Below, in pieces: positions 34,701 through 54,252 of a DNA stretch of 64,000 bases (the stretch's first letter is position 1; each line of letters starts with the position of its first letter). The position numbers and the translations under genes were made by a program. The DNA lies in the NCBI RefSeq assembly GCF_905475395.1, contig NC_058337.1:87104368-87168367 (forward strand). The letters are read 5' to 3'. A model generated the notes under the pieces. That model was not told the origin of the DNA, ran no database searches, and was given only the letters and a program-made list of their open reading frames with translations. The stretch is from Chrysoperla carnea. Taxonomy: Eukaryota; Arthropoda; Insecta; Neuroptera; Chrysopidae.

Positions 34701-36272
34701 ACATAAAGAAAATCAGCCTAATTTAACATCACCCAATCAAATAAGACGAGATAGTACGAGTAATATAAATCCTGTAAAAATAGAACATCATACTGTCACT
34801 ATTAATAAACAAGAATTAAATAAAATATTATCTCGCACTGTTCGGTTGACTGAAGGATGTTCAATTGAAATTTTAAGTGATTTATATATGCAATTAGAAA
34901 ATCGAATCAAGAAATATTCTTCTATGACTAATCGACAACAATTAGTACAAGTAAGTTGAAGTTTTTGTGTATTATTTAATTAATTTCTAAAAACGATATT
35001 TTTCAAATATCGGCCGTTTCATATTTTTATAGACCTAAACATACAATAATTATGTGCACACTTATATTTCCAGTAAATCTTTGAACCTTCTACAAAATAT
35101 TCAAATATAATATAAAATCATAATAAGTTAAAAATGATCTCAACAAAATTTTATTTAAAAAAAATATGTCCATCTGTCTGTTACATATTTAGGCAATCAT
35201 ATATTCGCCAATTTTTTCCACTCAAAAATAAATGTTAAATTATATAAATTGGTTATTTTACTTGTATTTGCAAAAAACTAATAATTCCATAAATTGAATG
35301 CGCACAGAATAACGTGAAATATATGCTAATAATTGTTTTTTATCTTGAACTTTAATGTATGACAACTTAAATTTGAAAATGTTTTGGAAAAAAATTAAAT
35401 ACTTCGGCCCTAAATATCTAAAAAACTGTCCACTTTAAAAATTTTGCGTACCGTGATACTGTTAATTATCGTGTTAACAACTACCTTCCAATAAAATTTC
35501 CAGTCAATTTAGCTCTTTTATAAGTATTGGTTCGTTTTGGAAAATATTGATCAGTGAGTTTTAATTAATCATGTCAGTGACTGTCAAATAGTACTGACAT
35601 TATATTAAAAACTTAAAAAGGTTCAAAGGTTCTTAAAATTGGTACTAGTTTTTTGGAATTTTTGATAATATAAGTTGAGATCGATTCAATAGAGTAGTTG
35701 CATTAATTTTTTTTGGCCATAAATTCATAAATAAAAAAAAAAAAACAATAATTCATCAGTATATTTAATTTTTGTGTGACTTGTGTTTGGTTGTGACATC
35801 TTGAAGCCCGTCGAGGCTGGGAGCCAATCAGAATCACAATAAATTCATATTTTTGTGCTTGTTTTCATGTAAAATTATGTTATAATATATCATATCTTCG
35901 TGCGGTGGCGTTACTAAAGCGATATGTTGACGTCACTGGCATTTGAATTTATAGTTTAGAAAAACCATTTTCAATTTTAAAATTACATGTAAAATATAAA
36001 AAATTATTTAGTAATTTTGAGTAAACTTTCGAAAAAATAAAAATTAAAAACCATGCAATTTCTCTATTCTCAACTAGTTACGACTTTTATAAGTGAAATA
36101 AAAATGGACGAATATAGACGTGTATTAACTAACCTATCATTGATCACTATTTCCCAAAACGCAACCTATTATTTAATATAGGTATAATATATTTAATTTT
36201 CATATATAACTCTTTATTGATTTACAGGATCTAAATGAGGAATTAGATCGATTTGAAAAGCATTATTATTAA
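19703..36272 (+). CDS. ATAD2: ATAD2/ATAD2B-family bromodomain AAA ATPase
   Basis: Coding exons: 19703-19735, 19844-20042, 20104-20275, 20334-20470, 23896-23991, 24130-24263, 24530-24603, 24666-24811, 25542-25751, 25824-25901, 27850-28260, 28334-28482, 28946-29026, 29090-29260, 29324-29536, 29600-29787, 30014-30179, 30237-30437, 30607-30902, 31869-32054, 32128-32318, 32701-33023, 34651-34950, 36228-36272. They total 4200 nt in one frame (1399 residues), close to vertebrate ATAD2/ATAD2B length. The N-terminus MVNTRR matches the ATAD2B start. An acidic/serine-rich region with LRQR motifs follows. AAA core: Walker A GPPGTGKT (about 561-568), Walker B FFDEID (D625, E626), sensor-1 N670, RRPGRFDRE arginine fingers (R681, R684). 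A second, degenerate AAA-like region (about 790-950) lacks a Walker lysine, as known for ATAD2. The bromodomain (about 1030-1140) keeps YNPD (N1111). Family role: a nuclear hexameric ATPase reading acetylated histones. Start and frame are well supported. Confidence 0.95.
20499..21247. repeat. Tc1/mariner-like long-TIR element in ATAD2 intron 4
   Basis: Arms of about 270 bp are inverted copies. The left end CAGTGTGTCCCCGGATAG and the right end CTATCCGGGGACACAC are both bordered by TA. Inner landmarks are AGTTGACAAAATGTTA and AACATTTTGTCAACTTATA. The TA border and the CAGTGTGTCC end suggest a non-autonomous Tc1/mariner-type element. No transposase is present. Confidence 0.75.
22108..22700 (-). 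repeat. R1 copy in ATAD2 intron 4
   Basis: Full-length R1 in reverse orientation: TATACCATGTATATATGAAA at the left, then GTTTAGTCCCAAGTTTGTAACG, AACTCAAAAACGAA and CTATGGGTCCATCTTG (the hairpin is broken here), ending with TTGTTTGTTTTCACTTGTTT. Confidence 0.8.
22729..23200. repeat. R3 element with TTAA ends in ATAD2 intron 4
   Basis: The left end is TTAAGGTAGTACCAGCATG and the right end TTGTACCATTGCTTTAA. The interior has inverted phrases such as GACCGTTTTGATCG and CGGTCAAAATTTCTG. A TTAA at each border suggests a TTAA-targeting DNA element; no transposase remains. Confidence 0.6.
23373..23823. repeat. Inverted-repeat element with GGGCCATCCATAAATTACG ends
   Basis: The left end GGGGCCATCCATAAATTACG and the right end CGTAATTTTTGGATGGCCC are inverted copies. 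Long C-rich tracts (CCCCTCCCCC type) lie inside both arms. The flanking TTAG on each side may be a short target duplication. It lies at the 3' end of ATAD2 intron 4, 70 bp before exon 5. Confidence 0.75.
24996..25124. repeat. 129-bp MITE (family M), copy 1, ATAD2 intron 8
   Basis: TTAATTAGCCTTTTCC at the left mirrors GGAAAAAGGCTAATTAA at the right. The arms continue through AGATTAAAAAAAGATC and hold CTAGATGGC in opposite orientations. A C-rich centre separates them. Confidence 0.8.
25230..25362. repeat. 133-bp MITE (family M), copy 2, ATAD2 intron 8
   Basis: Same family as 24996-25124: GAAGATTAAAAAAGATCCGC at the left and TTCCCAGGAAAAAGGCTAAT at the right, with a run of about ten G in the centre. 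The two copies are only about 105 bp apart. Confidence 0.8.
26389..26848. repeat. Foldback element in ATAD2 intron 10
   Basis: The outer arms AGATAGCGGTATCTTTAGAA and TTCTAAAGATACCGCTATCC mirror each other. The inner arms GAGGGATTTTAACCCTGCAA and TTGCAGGGTTAAAATCCCTC are also inverted. The interior is AT-rich and non-coding. Confidence 0.75.
26915..27052 (+). pseudogene. THAP-domain N-terminal remnant in ATAD2 intron 10
   Basis: An ATG-initiated frame of 45 codons encodes KCCVINCENTLSNDPELQFY followed by PFPE. This reproduces the start of a THAP zinc finger: a basic N-terminus, the first C-x(3)-C pair (C11, C15) and the F-x-FP motif. The frame ends at TAA before the conserved tryptophan and the C-x2-H pair, and no donor site lies at the break, so the domain is incomplete. 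THAP domains occur in P-element-type transposases and in cellular THAP proteins. A transposase relic inserted in this intron is the simplest reading. AATAAA follows immediately. Confidence 0.5.
30944..31691. repeat. 748-bp element with ~76-bp TIRs in ATAD2 intron 19
   Basis: The left end AATGGGGAATCGGTCAAGCA and the right end TGCTTGACCGATTCCCCATT are inverted copies continuing for about 76 bp with few mismatches, through GACTGTAGGTGGCGCGC and GAGAGTGGTACTTCT. The interior is extremely AT-rich without an open frame. Confidence 0.85.
31706..31755 (-). repeat. tRNA-derived SINE fragment
   Basis: On the minus strand AGAGGTCTGGGTTCGACTC contains a good tRNA B-box (GGTTCGA-type). No full cloverleaf is present. 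A related piece lies at 34087-34140, suggesting a short dispersed SINE. Confidence 0.4.
33432..33780. repeat. Inverted-repeat element in ATAD2 intron 22
   Basis: GCGTCACAGAGTAGATTAAC at the left and GTCAATCTACTTTGAGACG at the right are imperfect reverse complements. No coding sequence lies inside. Confidence 0.5.
34087..34140 (-). repeat. tRNA-derived SINE fragment in ATAD2 intron 22
   Basis: On the minus strand AGACCTGAGTTCGAATTCTG is B-box-like and is preceded by TAGAGCGTTTAGACCAGATA, which resembles a tRNA D-arm/anticodon part. Acceptor-stem pairing is absent, so it is a relic and not a tRNA gene. Confidence 0.4.
35529..36166. repeat. Inverted-repeat element in ATAD2 intron 23
   Basis: GGTTCGTTTTGGAAAATATT at the left mirrors ATTTCCCAAAACGCAACC at the right, with TGATCAGTGA/TGATCACT inside the arms. 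It fills much of the intron before the 45-nt last exon. Confidence 0.6.
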
Positions 36273-36367
36273 TATCTTAACCATTTAAGCATTAATTTTT
36301 ATTTTGTAACCATTTATAATAATAATAGTATTATTTATATCATTGTTCAGCGAAAAATCACAATCAA

Positions 36368-36373
36368 AATAAA
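36368..36373 (+). terminator. Poly(A) signal of the ATAD2-like gene
   Basis: AATAAA lies 95 bp after the stop codon at 36270-36272. Confidence 0.7.
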
Positions 36374-36961
36374 TATAATTTTTGATTTTTGATTATTGCT
36401 CTTCAGTTATTATTATTAAGACTAATGTGTGAGAAATACAGACTAATAGAATTTAACAAAATAGTTTTATTACAACTGAAAATAGAAAAGTATCGTTGAA
36501 TCTTTTATATTAGTATTTTTTTACAGAATTCACATACAAATAAGAAAATTAAATATTTTTTTAATAACAATTTAGCTATTTCTAAGATGTTAATGTGTTA
36601 ATCCAAATTCTTATTATTTCTTACCAAGATGTTAATGCAATGCTAAAGTTCTATTCAAAATAAAAAATTAAATATAGATCTAGAGAATAAAATTTAAAAA
36701 AAATTCTTCGGAAGTTGTTCCGATATACTATTAATGAAATACCTAATCGTAAATTAATATCAATAATTTATGCTAACATTTTTAATAAGTAGGACTTATT
36801 ATTATTACGTGGACAAGTCGCCATTTCCATAAAAGATACTAATAACCCATAAGTGAATTAAATCTATTAAGTGTCCAGTCATTCAAGGCACTATAGAAAT
36901 AATATTTTTAAAATTCGTTATTGGTATTTATCTTTCGCCGGTGTGATGTTATTTATATATA

Positions 36962-37232
36962 GATTACTAGCGACCCGCCCGGGTGCAATACTGATACTAA
37001 ATAAACTACAGAATGTCTTTATATACAAAAATGTGTTTATTTACGACATCTCATTAGAAGTCTCTGAAATTATCAGTATTCTCTACTATATTATGCATAT
37101 AAACCTTCCTCTTGAATAACTCTATCTATCTATTAAAAAAACTGCACCAAAATCCGTTGCATAGTTTTAAATATCTAAGCATAAATAGAGACAGACAGCG
37201 GGAAGCGACTTTGTTTGATTTTATGTAGTGAT
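36962..37232 (+). repeat. Non-LTR-like 3' fragment
   Basis: It begins ACTAGCGACCCGCCCGGGTG and contains CAAAATCCGTTGCATAG and GACAGACAGCGGGAAGCGAC. These phrases recur across insect genomes in LINE-derived 3' regions. No reverse transcriptase remains. The rest of 36374-38021 is AT-rich with no gene seen. Confidence 0.5.
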
Positions 37233-38021
37233 AACAGCCCGAGGAGCTAAAAATAGCTCATGTTTCAAATTATTGGTGAGATGATGGGAAATTTATATTA
37301 GAATTATAATTATATATAAAAGAACAAAAATAGTTTGTAACTTTATAAAGAATAACGTTGAAATAAATATTTTGTTCTATCTCTTACCAGTTAAGAACAT
37401 GCTATTTTTAAGCGCCCTGCATTATGTAACATCCATGGTCACATAAAATTTTCCATTCCACAGTGCGAACCATTTGAGTATTCAATAGTGCAAAGTATAT
37501 TCTTACATTTATTTATTAATTCAAAATTAAAATTCAGGTAATTATCCTTTTTTAATAAGATATTACGCTTATAAAAAAAGCGATATACTGGCGATAGAGA
37601 CTTATTAATTAAAGTTGAAATCGTCAAATTCTCTTATATTTGTTATTGGAGCAACATATATTTAATGACTTCCAACGCTGAGGTGAATTAAATCCGAAAA
37701 AAAGTAATATATTATTATTATTATTTTAAAACAACAATAAATGATAACCGCTTTTATCCATTGGTTTAATTTAAAGAAATGTTTAAATTGAATTCTATTT
37801 ACTCAAGTTTAATACGAATTTTTAAAAGATTATACAGTTCATTTAAATATTGAAGTTTGCATAACAATTAGCATCTTATGTTCTTGAACACTGCCAAAAA
37901 TGATTAAACATTAACATCTTATAAACGTGAATATCGATTTCTTCACAGTTATATATTTGTAGATGTAAGGCTAAGTTAAAAGTGATCGTTTTTCAAAAAT
38001 TACAACTTTTATTCATTTACA

Positions 38022-38287
38022 GCGTTGCTGGATACTAACTCTGCATAGGTATTCAAAGCGAATTACATAAATTCCGTACAAAAATAAACCTGGTAATTTC
38101 AGTACCGGAAGTTTAAAAAAATTTTTGATTTCTCGTCAATTTCCGAAGCCCTACGTGTTTATTTCTGTACGCCATTTTTGTAATTCGCTTCAAATATTTA
38201 TGCAAAGCTAGTATCCAGCAACGCCGTGCATGTTTGGTGGTGCAGGGGTGAGACACCAAGGAATGTGACATTCATATTCTCACCTGT
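38022..38287. repeat. MITE-like element with a downstream tail
   Basis: GCGTTGCTGGATACTAAC at 38022 mirrors GCTAGTATCCAGCAACGCC ending at 38224; the arms run about 70 bp through GCGAATTACA and the GTACRRAAATAAAC part. The centre TACCGGAAGTTTAAAAAAAT and the tail TTTGGTGGTG...TTCTCACCTG are shared with 45790-46080. Confidence 0.75.
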
Positions 38288-40931
38288 AAGAAGCATCTTT
38301 GTCAATATTATTCTTGATGGGTCATTTCACCCGAAAAATTGTATCATGGGCTTGTGGTTTATTATATTTTATTACGATTTTTTTAAATTATTCTAACGTA
38401 GTTTGCGACAAATTTGTTTATTATGAGAAGTCTTATAAGAACAAAAAGCGTTTTAAAATAAAACCTCATCAACAACAAACCTCCTACCTGCAGTAGTTTC
38501 TCTTCTGTATGTTTACAATAGAATTTCTAAGTAGATGACCGACTCAGTAAAAATCATTATATACATTATGAATTAATAATATATGTAATTTATTGTCGTT
38601 TCGATTTATGCGCTATATAACGCTATATGCGACCACATAGTGTATATAAGCCCGTGTATTTTAAATCGCGCTAATTACAGTCTGGTATTTAATATACATA
38701 TTGTGTCAAGCACTTAAAATTTGCTATGTGAGAAACTGTAAAATTCAATTCGACCACCAAAATGTTCACATAAGCAATCCACGATAATTGTATAATCATT
38801 CTAGAGCAAAACTTGTACAATTAACGTTTTGACGACCTTTTGAATCTATGTTTAAATTTATTCATTTATATAATTTTGCTTATATAAATTAACTGTGACA
38901 AAATCAATTATTTTTAGTATTCGATTCCATTACTTATTCTGCTAACATTGAAACATATTTTCCTAGTGAAATGTAAATAATAATTGTAAATAAGAAATAA
39001 CAAATATTTTTTGTAACTACATACTTGTATTTTTTCATTTCTCTCTCTCTAATTTATGGTTGCATGTCCATATATAGATTATTTCTATTAGTCTGTATTA
39101 CAATAAAAGTTGTAATCAAAATTCAAATTTAAATTTTGAAAATTTTGGATCAGTCATAATATGTTCTTTTATTAAATTTTTGTATTGAACTATACACAGT
39201 GTGTTACCGATTTGTTCCTAACCTTGAAGTTATTAGAAATGCAACGTCGTATTTTAATTTTACTATTTTAAACAAGAAGTTGGATAAAGAAATACCTTTA
39301 ATTATAAAGAAGGTAAGAGATACATATAAGTCGAACAAAACGAAATGTATACTTATTGATAGTGTCGCGTTTTTATTGAACGCAAGATACATACATAAAC
39401 ACAAATCTACACTTTCTTGAACAGTCTCGTGTCGTTTTGAACGACCTATACACCCTATTCAAAGGTCTGTTCCTAAATCCAAGCCGTTATGAATCACGCC
39501 TTGTATTTAGGAAGAGGATTTAAGTATTATACATGATCCGAGTTGTTATTTGTTAATTTTATACGCGCTTATAATATCCACCAATATCCATCCCTTATCT
39601 CGACTCGGTTACAGAGGGTTTCAACTCATATATGCAGATAGAAGGACTGCCATGGCTGCTATTAGCTTAAAAAACATTGTACTTTCAAAATTTCGAGAAA
39701 TTGTTTGTTAATTTGTAAGTATTGGTGAACAAAATTTCAAGAGAAAAATTAAAATACGTTGTTGTATTTTTAACACACCCATGGTTGAGGTTGAGTTAAT
39801 AGCCTGTGTTCATGAAGGTGCGTAAAATTGTCACTGTTGTCCTGTTATTTTAATAAAACTAAAAACTTAGGCTATATTTTGATTTTAGTTTTTTCACAAG
39901 TTCGTACTTATACACTTCTGTTCCTAAATACTACAACAAACTACTGGCCAGTACTATATAACATTATCAGCTAACGCCAAACCAGATGCTTATATTATCA
40001 ACTATTGATGATATAAACTAACTAGCTAGCAAAAATCGTGTAGATAGCTTTCAGAACCATAGAAAAGAAAAAAAAAATAGAAATATTCAATACATTTCCT
40101 AGAATTATTACCAATTTCTAGAAATATTTAATATTTTCCTATATTGTTATTAGGAATTTAAAAAAGAATATGAATTGATTTTTAAAACGAGGTTGGTTGG
40201 GTTCTCGTAAGCTAACAATTTAGCCGTATTACTAGCTAGTTTATTGGTTTTTAAAAAGGAATTTACGAAACCAAATACCAGTATGACTGATAGATAACAT
40301 TAAATATTCTACCTAGTATACTGATTTCTGTTTAGGAACATAAACATAATAGTACCTCAAATTGACCATTTCTGTCGATTTTTAATCATATTTTGTACAA
40401 TTTTTTATTGATTTTCGAAAAATCGTTCAAAATATCGACAAAAATAGTCAACTTCTACAACAAGTGCCAAAGTGATTCATGCAACAACAGCTAAGCAAAT
40501 TGCTTAATTAGTATGTAAAATTTTTCGGGGAGTCAAAAATTAAAATATACTTTAATGGTCTACGAAAGTATTTTCTCTATGTATAAGTAGGAGAGTACTG
40601 TAATACTTTGATTCGTTTTGTGGGTATAAAATACTCTGCGATGTTACAATTTCAAACACAGGGAAAAGATGATATTTGTGCACTTTTAGAATAAAATCTT
40701 TTAATCTTAACACGTCAACTTAACTTTACCTACTTCGCATGTAAATACAAAATCAAATTTTGTGGACCAGCGCAATTAAAATTTTTTATATACGATGAAA
40801 TCAACCTAATTTTACGTACCTTCTTTATATAATTTATAATTTACACGAATATTATATGGTGTTTTAATGATCTCTATAATTATAATGTACTTTCTTTGTA
40901 TCTGGAAACAGATATATGGTGGTCTATTAAT
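38288..40931. other. No gene recognised
   Basis: AT-rich with only short overlapping open frames on both strands (for example near 39200-39420, open in both directions, a composition effect). No supported exon or RNA gene. Confidence 0.35.
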
Positions 40932-41732
40932 TGGTAACTTTTTAAGTGGGTGTTATTTCCAGATTGTGGAAACTACCGAATGCGGTCTGCAGACAAATCT
41001 GTATTGCTTAACTTCCAATTTAATAATATGAATAGTTTACCGTTTTAAAAATGAAAATATTTCAAATTTACTTTCAAAGTGAGTGTTTGTTGTATAATTA
41101 TGAGAAAGTTAAGAACACAATTGCATATACTCAAATGGAAGTTAATTTTAAATATTTCCCAACATTTTCGTAAATCGGAGGCTATAGTTGATTAAATCTA
41201 CCGGATTTTGATAAAGAAAAATTTAGGTTATATATCGGGCTAAAATTTATCACCCTTTTTTATGAACATAAGTTAATTCCTTCATTTTTCAAAAAGTTAT
41301 CAGTGAAAGTTGAAGAAAATATGAGGTTACAAGGGTTTTCTGGAGCTTTTGAGATTATTTTACTATGTACAGGGTTTGATAGTCGACAAGGTCGATGCAG
41401 AAATTCTTAATAAACAATTCTTTTTTTTTATTCGTCTCAATCCGATCAATAGAAGCAGAGATATTCAAGAAAAGGTCACCAAAGAAAACAATGTTCCAGT
41501 AAAATCGCGAGCTGAAGTACGCGAGGATCGTTTCAGAAACAGAAGACTTGTTTTCTGTATTTTTTACAACAAAAAAAACCTATTTAAAAAAATAGCCATT
41601 TACAAAAATTTATCGAATTCTTTATCAAAATCCGGTAGATTTAGTCAATTGGCTATGCACTACAGATCCGCCCACATATCACACCTACTTTTTCCAATCT
41701 GAAAATAATACCCACTTTAAATTGTTACCCAC
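40932..41732. repeat. ~800-bp foldback element
   Basis: The outer arms TTAAGTGGGTGTTATTTCCA and the reverse complement of AAATAATACCCACTTTAAA match. The inner arms TAAATCTACCGGATTTTGAT (41194) and ATCAAAATCCGGTAGATTTA (41626) match almost perfectly. A 117-codon frame at 41349-41702 runs into the right arm and is not a recognisable protein. Confidence 0.65.
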
Positions 41733-42420
41733 TGATGGACCTACCTGTACATATTTCATATATACTTTTTATATGACAATACCGTCACACATCTTATATC
41801 TAACAATAAAACAAATAGCAATACATTTAAGATGTATGTAACGCAATAATTTGATGTTTTTTAAATTTGTGAAAAAATTAAAATAATAATGACCATTTTT
41901 TCAAATTAATTTTAAGAAGAAATTTTATTTACGTAAAATTTAGTTTTTTTCTTCTATATTATTGATTGCTTGTGTTATTACTATTTTCGATTTGAAAAGA
42001 AATAAAATTTTATAATTTTATGGGATCTATTTGAATACCATGTATTTTGTAAAATATTAGTGTTTCAATTGGTTTATCAAAACACTTGAATTTCATGTGA
42101 AGGGTCGCATTTAAAGGATTTGCGCATTTTTTAATAATTAAAAGAATACAACAATAATTTTATTTATGAAAACTACGTAAATAGTTCACTATTTTTATAA
42201 GCACATGCCTTTACAGATCGGACGGAGGTAAACCAAATGATCTAATTATCGAACTAACGGAATTATGATTTTGTAGCGTTAGTTTATCATTAGAGGATAT
42301 AAAAATTGCTCACTTGTCCTTTTTAAAAAGGTGTTTTCACCTATCGATGGATGATGAATTAAATTTTATATTTATATTATTGTATTTGCATAGTATAATA
42401 ATTTAGAAATCAGTTTGCCT

Positions 42421-42546
42421 CATAGTACCCTGGTGAAAAGCGCGGGGCGCCTGCGAAATTGGTAATTTCTGGAGATGACCTATGGAACTAATGGAAGAAT
42501 AGCATATTAAATTAAAGGAAAAATTTTCTTCTACCAGGGTGCTATG
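42421..42546. repeat. 126-bp MITE
   Basis: CATAGTACCCTGGTGAAAA at the left mirrors TTCTACCAGGGTGCTATG at the right. The interior includes a CG-rich patch GCGCGGGGCGCC. No target duplication was clear. Confidence 0.6.
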
Positions 42547-43413
42547 GCGATGTTTAATTATTATACGATGTAAATAAAATGACATTAATTTAATGAGTGA
42601 TAGCCCCCCCCCCCCTTAAAAAATGCTTTGAAATCATTTTCTCATCTCACTAGGATATGGCCCGGCAGAGTGAGCTTTTTTATAACTTCTAATGATCAAC
42701 TAATGCTACATTCAGTGTTTGTTAGTTCGATAGGTAGTTCAGTTAGTATAGGCTCTGCTCAATCTATTTTCAATATCCGTTTAAGAATACTTTTTGATAA
42801 ACGATACCATTTATAATTTTTGTTTTCATTTCTATTTGATAATAAAGTTTTGCTTTCTATATACGTGCCTGCATAAATACGGTCCTGACCATGAGCGAAA
42901 TTTTTGTTCAATGTATGTATTAATTTTAAAAGACTGAAATTTTTGAATTAAAAAATAAACCGTTTATTCAATAATTAAAAAAATTGCGAGTATTTTGAAT
43001 TTTTAATTAATTTAGATCACTTTTTTCTTTGAATTATTCCATAGAAAGCTGAACATTGTGCTATTTATATAATATACATTAATACTACGTTAGGTAAGAA
43101 CGAAAATTGCCTCTAATCTTGCATTTTTTCCAACTGATATGACACTGCACGATTTCTTCAGTGAAAAATTATTTTCCTATGATTATGACGATTTTAGAAC
43201 ACTTTATGAGTATCTGGGCGTGATATGATTTACAGATCTGCTAATTTTGCCCAATATCTTCCGAGTCCTACAGTATTATATGTATTTTTAATCTCGGACT
43301 ATTTTTCTTAGAGACGTAGACCGATGTTTGAATAGATGACCAATACTAGCAAGTCATATCATTTTCAATCGAAATAATATACACAGGTAAGTAGAATCGT
43401 ATTAGTACAAGAT

Positions 43414-43636
43414 AATGTAAAAAATGTTCCTTATCAAAAACTAAACAATTTTTGTTTGAAACATTTTTTCGTAAACATCACTGTTTACCCGTGAGGGCGC
43501 AAATTAGGCGTAAATTTTATAGTATGTATTATATAAATTGTATATGTATGTGCAATGTGATAGAGTAATCAACACTATGCATGGTATTTCAACAATTAAC
43601 TCAGTCAATTGTTTGTTTTCACTTGTTTTTATTTTG
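43414..43636 (-). repeat. R1 copy, partial
   Basis: Only the half from AATGTAAAAAATGTTCC through GTTTACCCGTGAGGGCGC to TTGTTTGTTTTCACTTGTTT is present. Confidence 0.75.
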
Positions 43637-45330
43637 ATATACGATTCATTGAATTAACATATGAACGTAATTACTATTATTATTTTTTATATATGCGATA
43701 ACAGTGAACGAAAAGAGGCAGAAAACTCAGTTGCTGCATATTTCTTTTTAACAAATCAGTGTAAGGTTCCAAAAAATTTTACTTTTGGTATTTTTAAATA
43801 TTTGGTATCTTTATTATTATTATTATTATTTTTTTTTTTTGTAAGTAGTCTTGAAAACATTTTGTTAAGCAATCCGTTGCAAGCATATTTCTTTAAATTT
43901 TATATTTAAAAAAAAAAAAAGTTTCATTCGGTAGGCAGATAGGTGAAGGTCGACATCAATTCGTATAGCCGTGTTCGTATAATCGTTGCTGTTTTATACA
44001 TGTGTTCGTTATGTCCTTGCAGCCAGACTGTTACATAAAAAAATTCGGAGTTGCAAAAGGAAGATAATCGAATAAAAATGGATTATAATATCGCTCCACC
44101 TTAAAATAACCAGGATGTTCATTGTCCGACATTCTCAGTTGCAATTTTCTCATTGTCGGTTAACAAAGACCCAAAATGATTTATCATTTGTTATTCGATT
44201 ATATATTATATATACTGTTAGAATAACAAAAAGAACGATTTAAAATAATATATTATTACATTACATCTTACTATTCAAATCTATTTATTTTCGCATACAC
44301 CATATTTATCTAGAATTGTGAACAGCTATTTGAATAGTATAAAGGTATTATTTATTATTATTCAGGTATTGCGAATAGATATTTATTAGAGCTGTATGCG
44401 AGCGCAGCGAGTTCCACTGCCGAATTAATTCATAACTTCTATTTCAATAGGAAATCATAACTTCTATTTCAATATGAAATAGAAGTCGTTCCTACTTTTC
44501 TGCTTTGCTGGTGGATCCGCGGCATTATAGGGTGAATGATTATATCATGGATATACTCTCACGAAGCTACGGGAGCCAGGCAGTGTATTTATGAAGGTAA
44601 ATATTATCCATTACTATTAAAAATTTAATGTTGCATGGTATTAAAAGTTTTTTTTTTTTTTTAAATAAAAATCATTTGATTAAAACGGAAATTATTTATA
44701 AAATTTATTGTTATTTCAGTTTCTATCCACAAGATAACCGTAACAATAGGAATATCATATGCACCATCTAAGAAAGCAATCCCCATCAATTTCTCACATT
44801 CTTAGAATATGACATAACTTAGAACTACTGTTAAATGCTGCTAGAACTGGAGATACTTGAAGGTCAGTATAAACAAATTTATTTACTTAGCCGAGACCAA
44901 GAATAGTTGACGAGAAATAAACAGTGATGCATATATAGTGATGGCCTAAAGTTTTGCAACCTTCAAATTAACGGTACAAGATGTACAAAACCGTTCACGC
45001 AGGCCTCTTTGTGGAGGCAGAAATTTTTCTCAATTTTGAAACATTTTCATTTCTTACAGATATTCTAAACTGAAAAAGCCTGGCCTGAATATTTTAAAAT
45101 GGGGGAAAGATATGAAAAATAAAACAAGTTCAATATTATTTGTAAATATTAATTAATTTATTAAAATTTAATCTTTGGTGACATATTTTTGGTAAATTTT
45201 AAAAAAAATAACTTAAAGCTTGAACTAAGCACAAAACAATAAAATAATATTAAAAAAAGAAAACAATAATGTATCTTTAAACAAAATGGCATGGACAACA
45301 TAAATATTACTCACTAACTAATTAAATGTT
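43637..45330. other. Intergenic, no gene recognised
   Basis: It contains an ATT microsatellite (about 43808-43829), A/T homopolymer runs and a short duplicated phrase CATAACTTCTATTTCAATA (44432-44475). No exon was seen. Confidence 0.4.
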
Positions 45331-45335
45331 TTTAT

Positions 45336-45336
<1 letters not shown>
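45331..45336 (-). terminator. AATAAA overlapping the LRRC40 stop codon
   Basis: On the minus strand the stop TAA runs directly into ATAAA, so a canonical AATAAA begins on the last base of the stop. If used, the 3' untranslated region would be only tens of bases. No second AATAAA was noticed in the next ~150 bp. Confidence 0.4.

Positions 45337-54252
<8,916 letters not shown>

Noticed and set aside
41349..41702. 117-codon plus-strand open frame
   Set aside because: Runs through the right arm of a foldback element; the protein is low-complexity and unlike known transposases.
43661..43909. 82-codon plus-strand open frame with a Leu/Phe run
   Set aside because: The hydrophobic run is a translated ATT/T microsatellite, not a membrane helix under selection.
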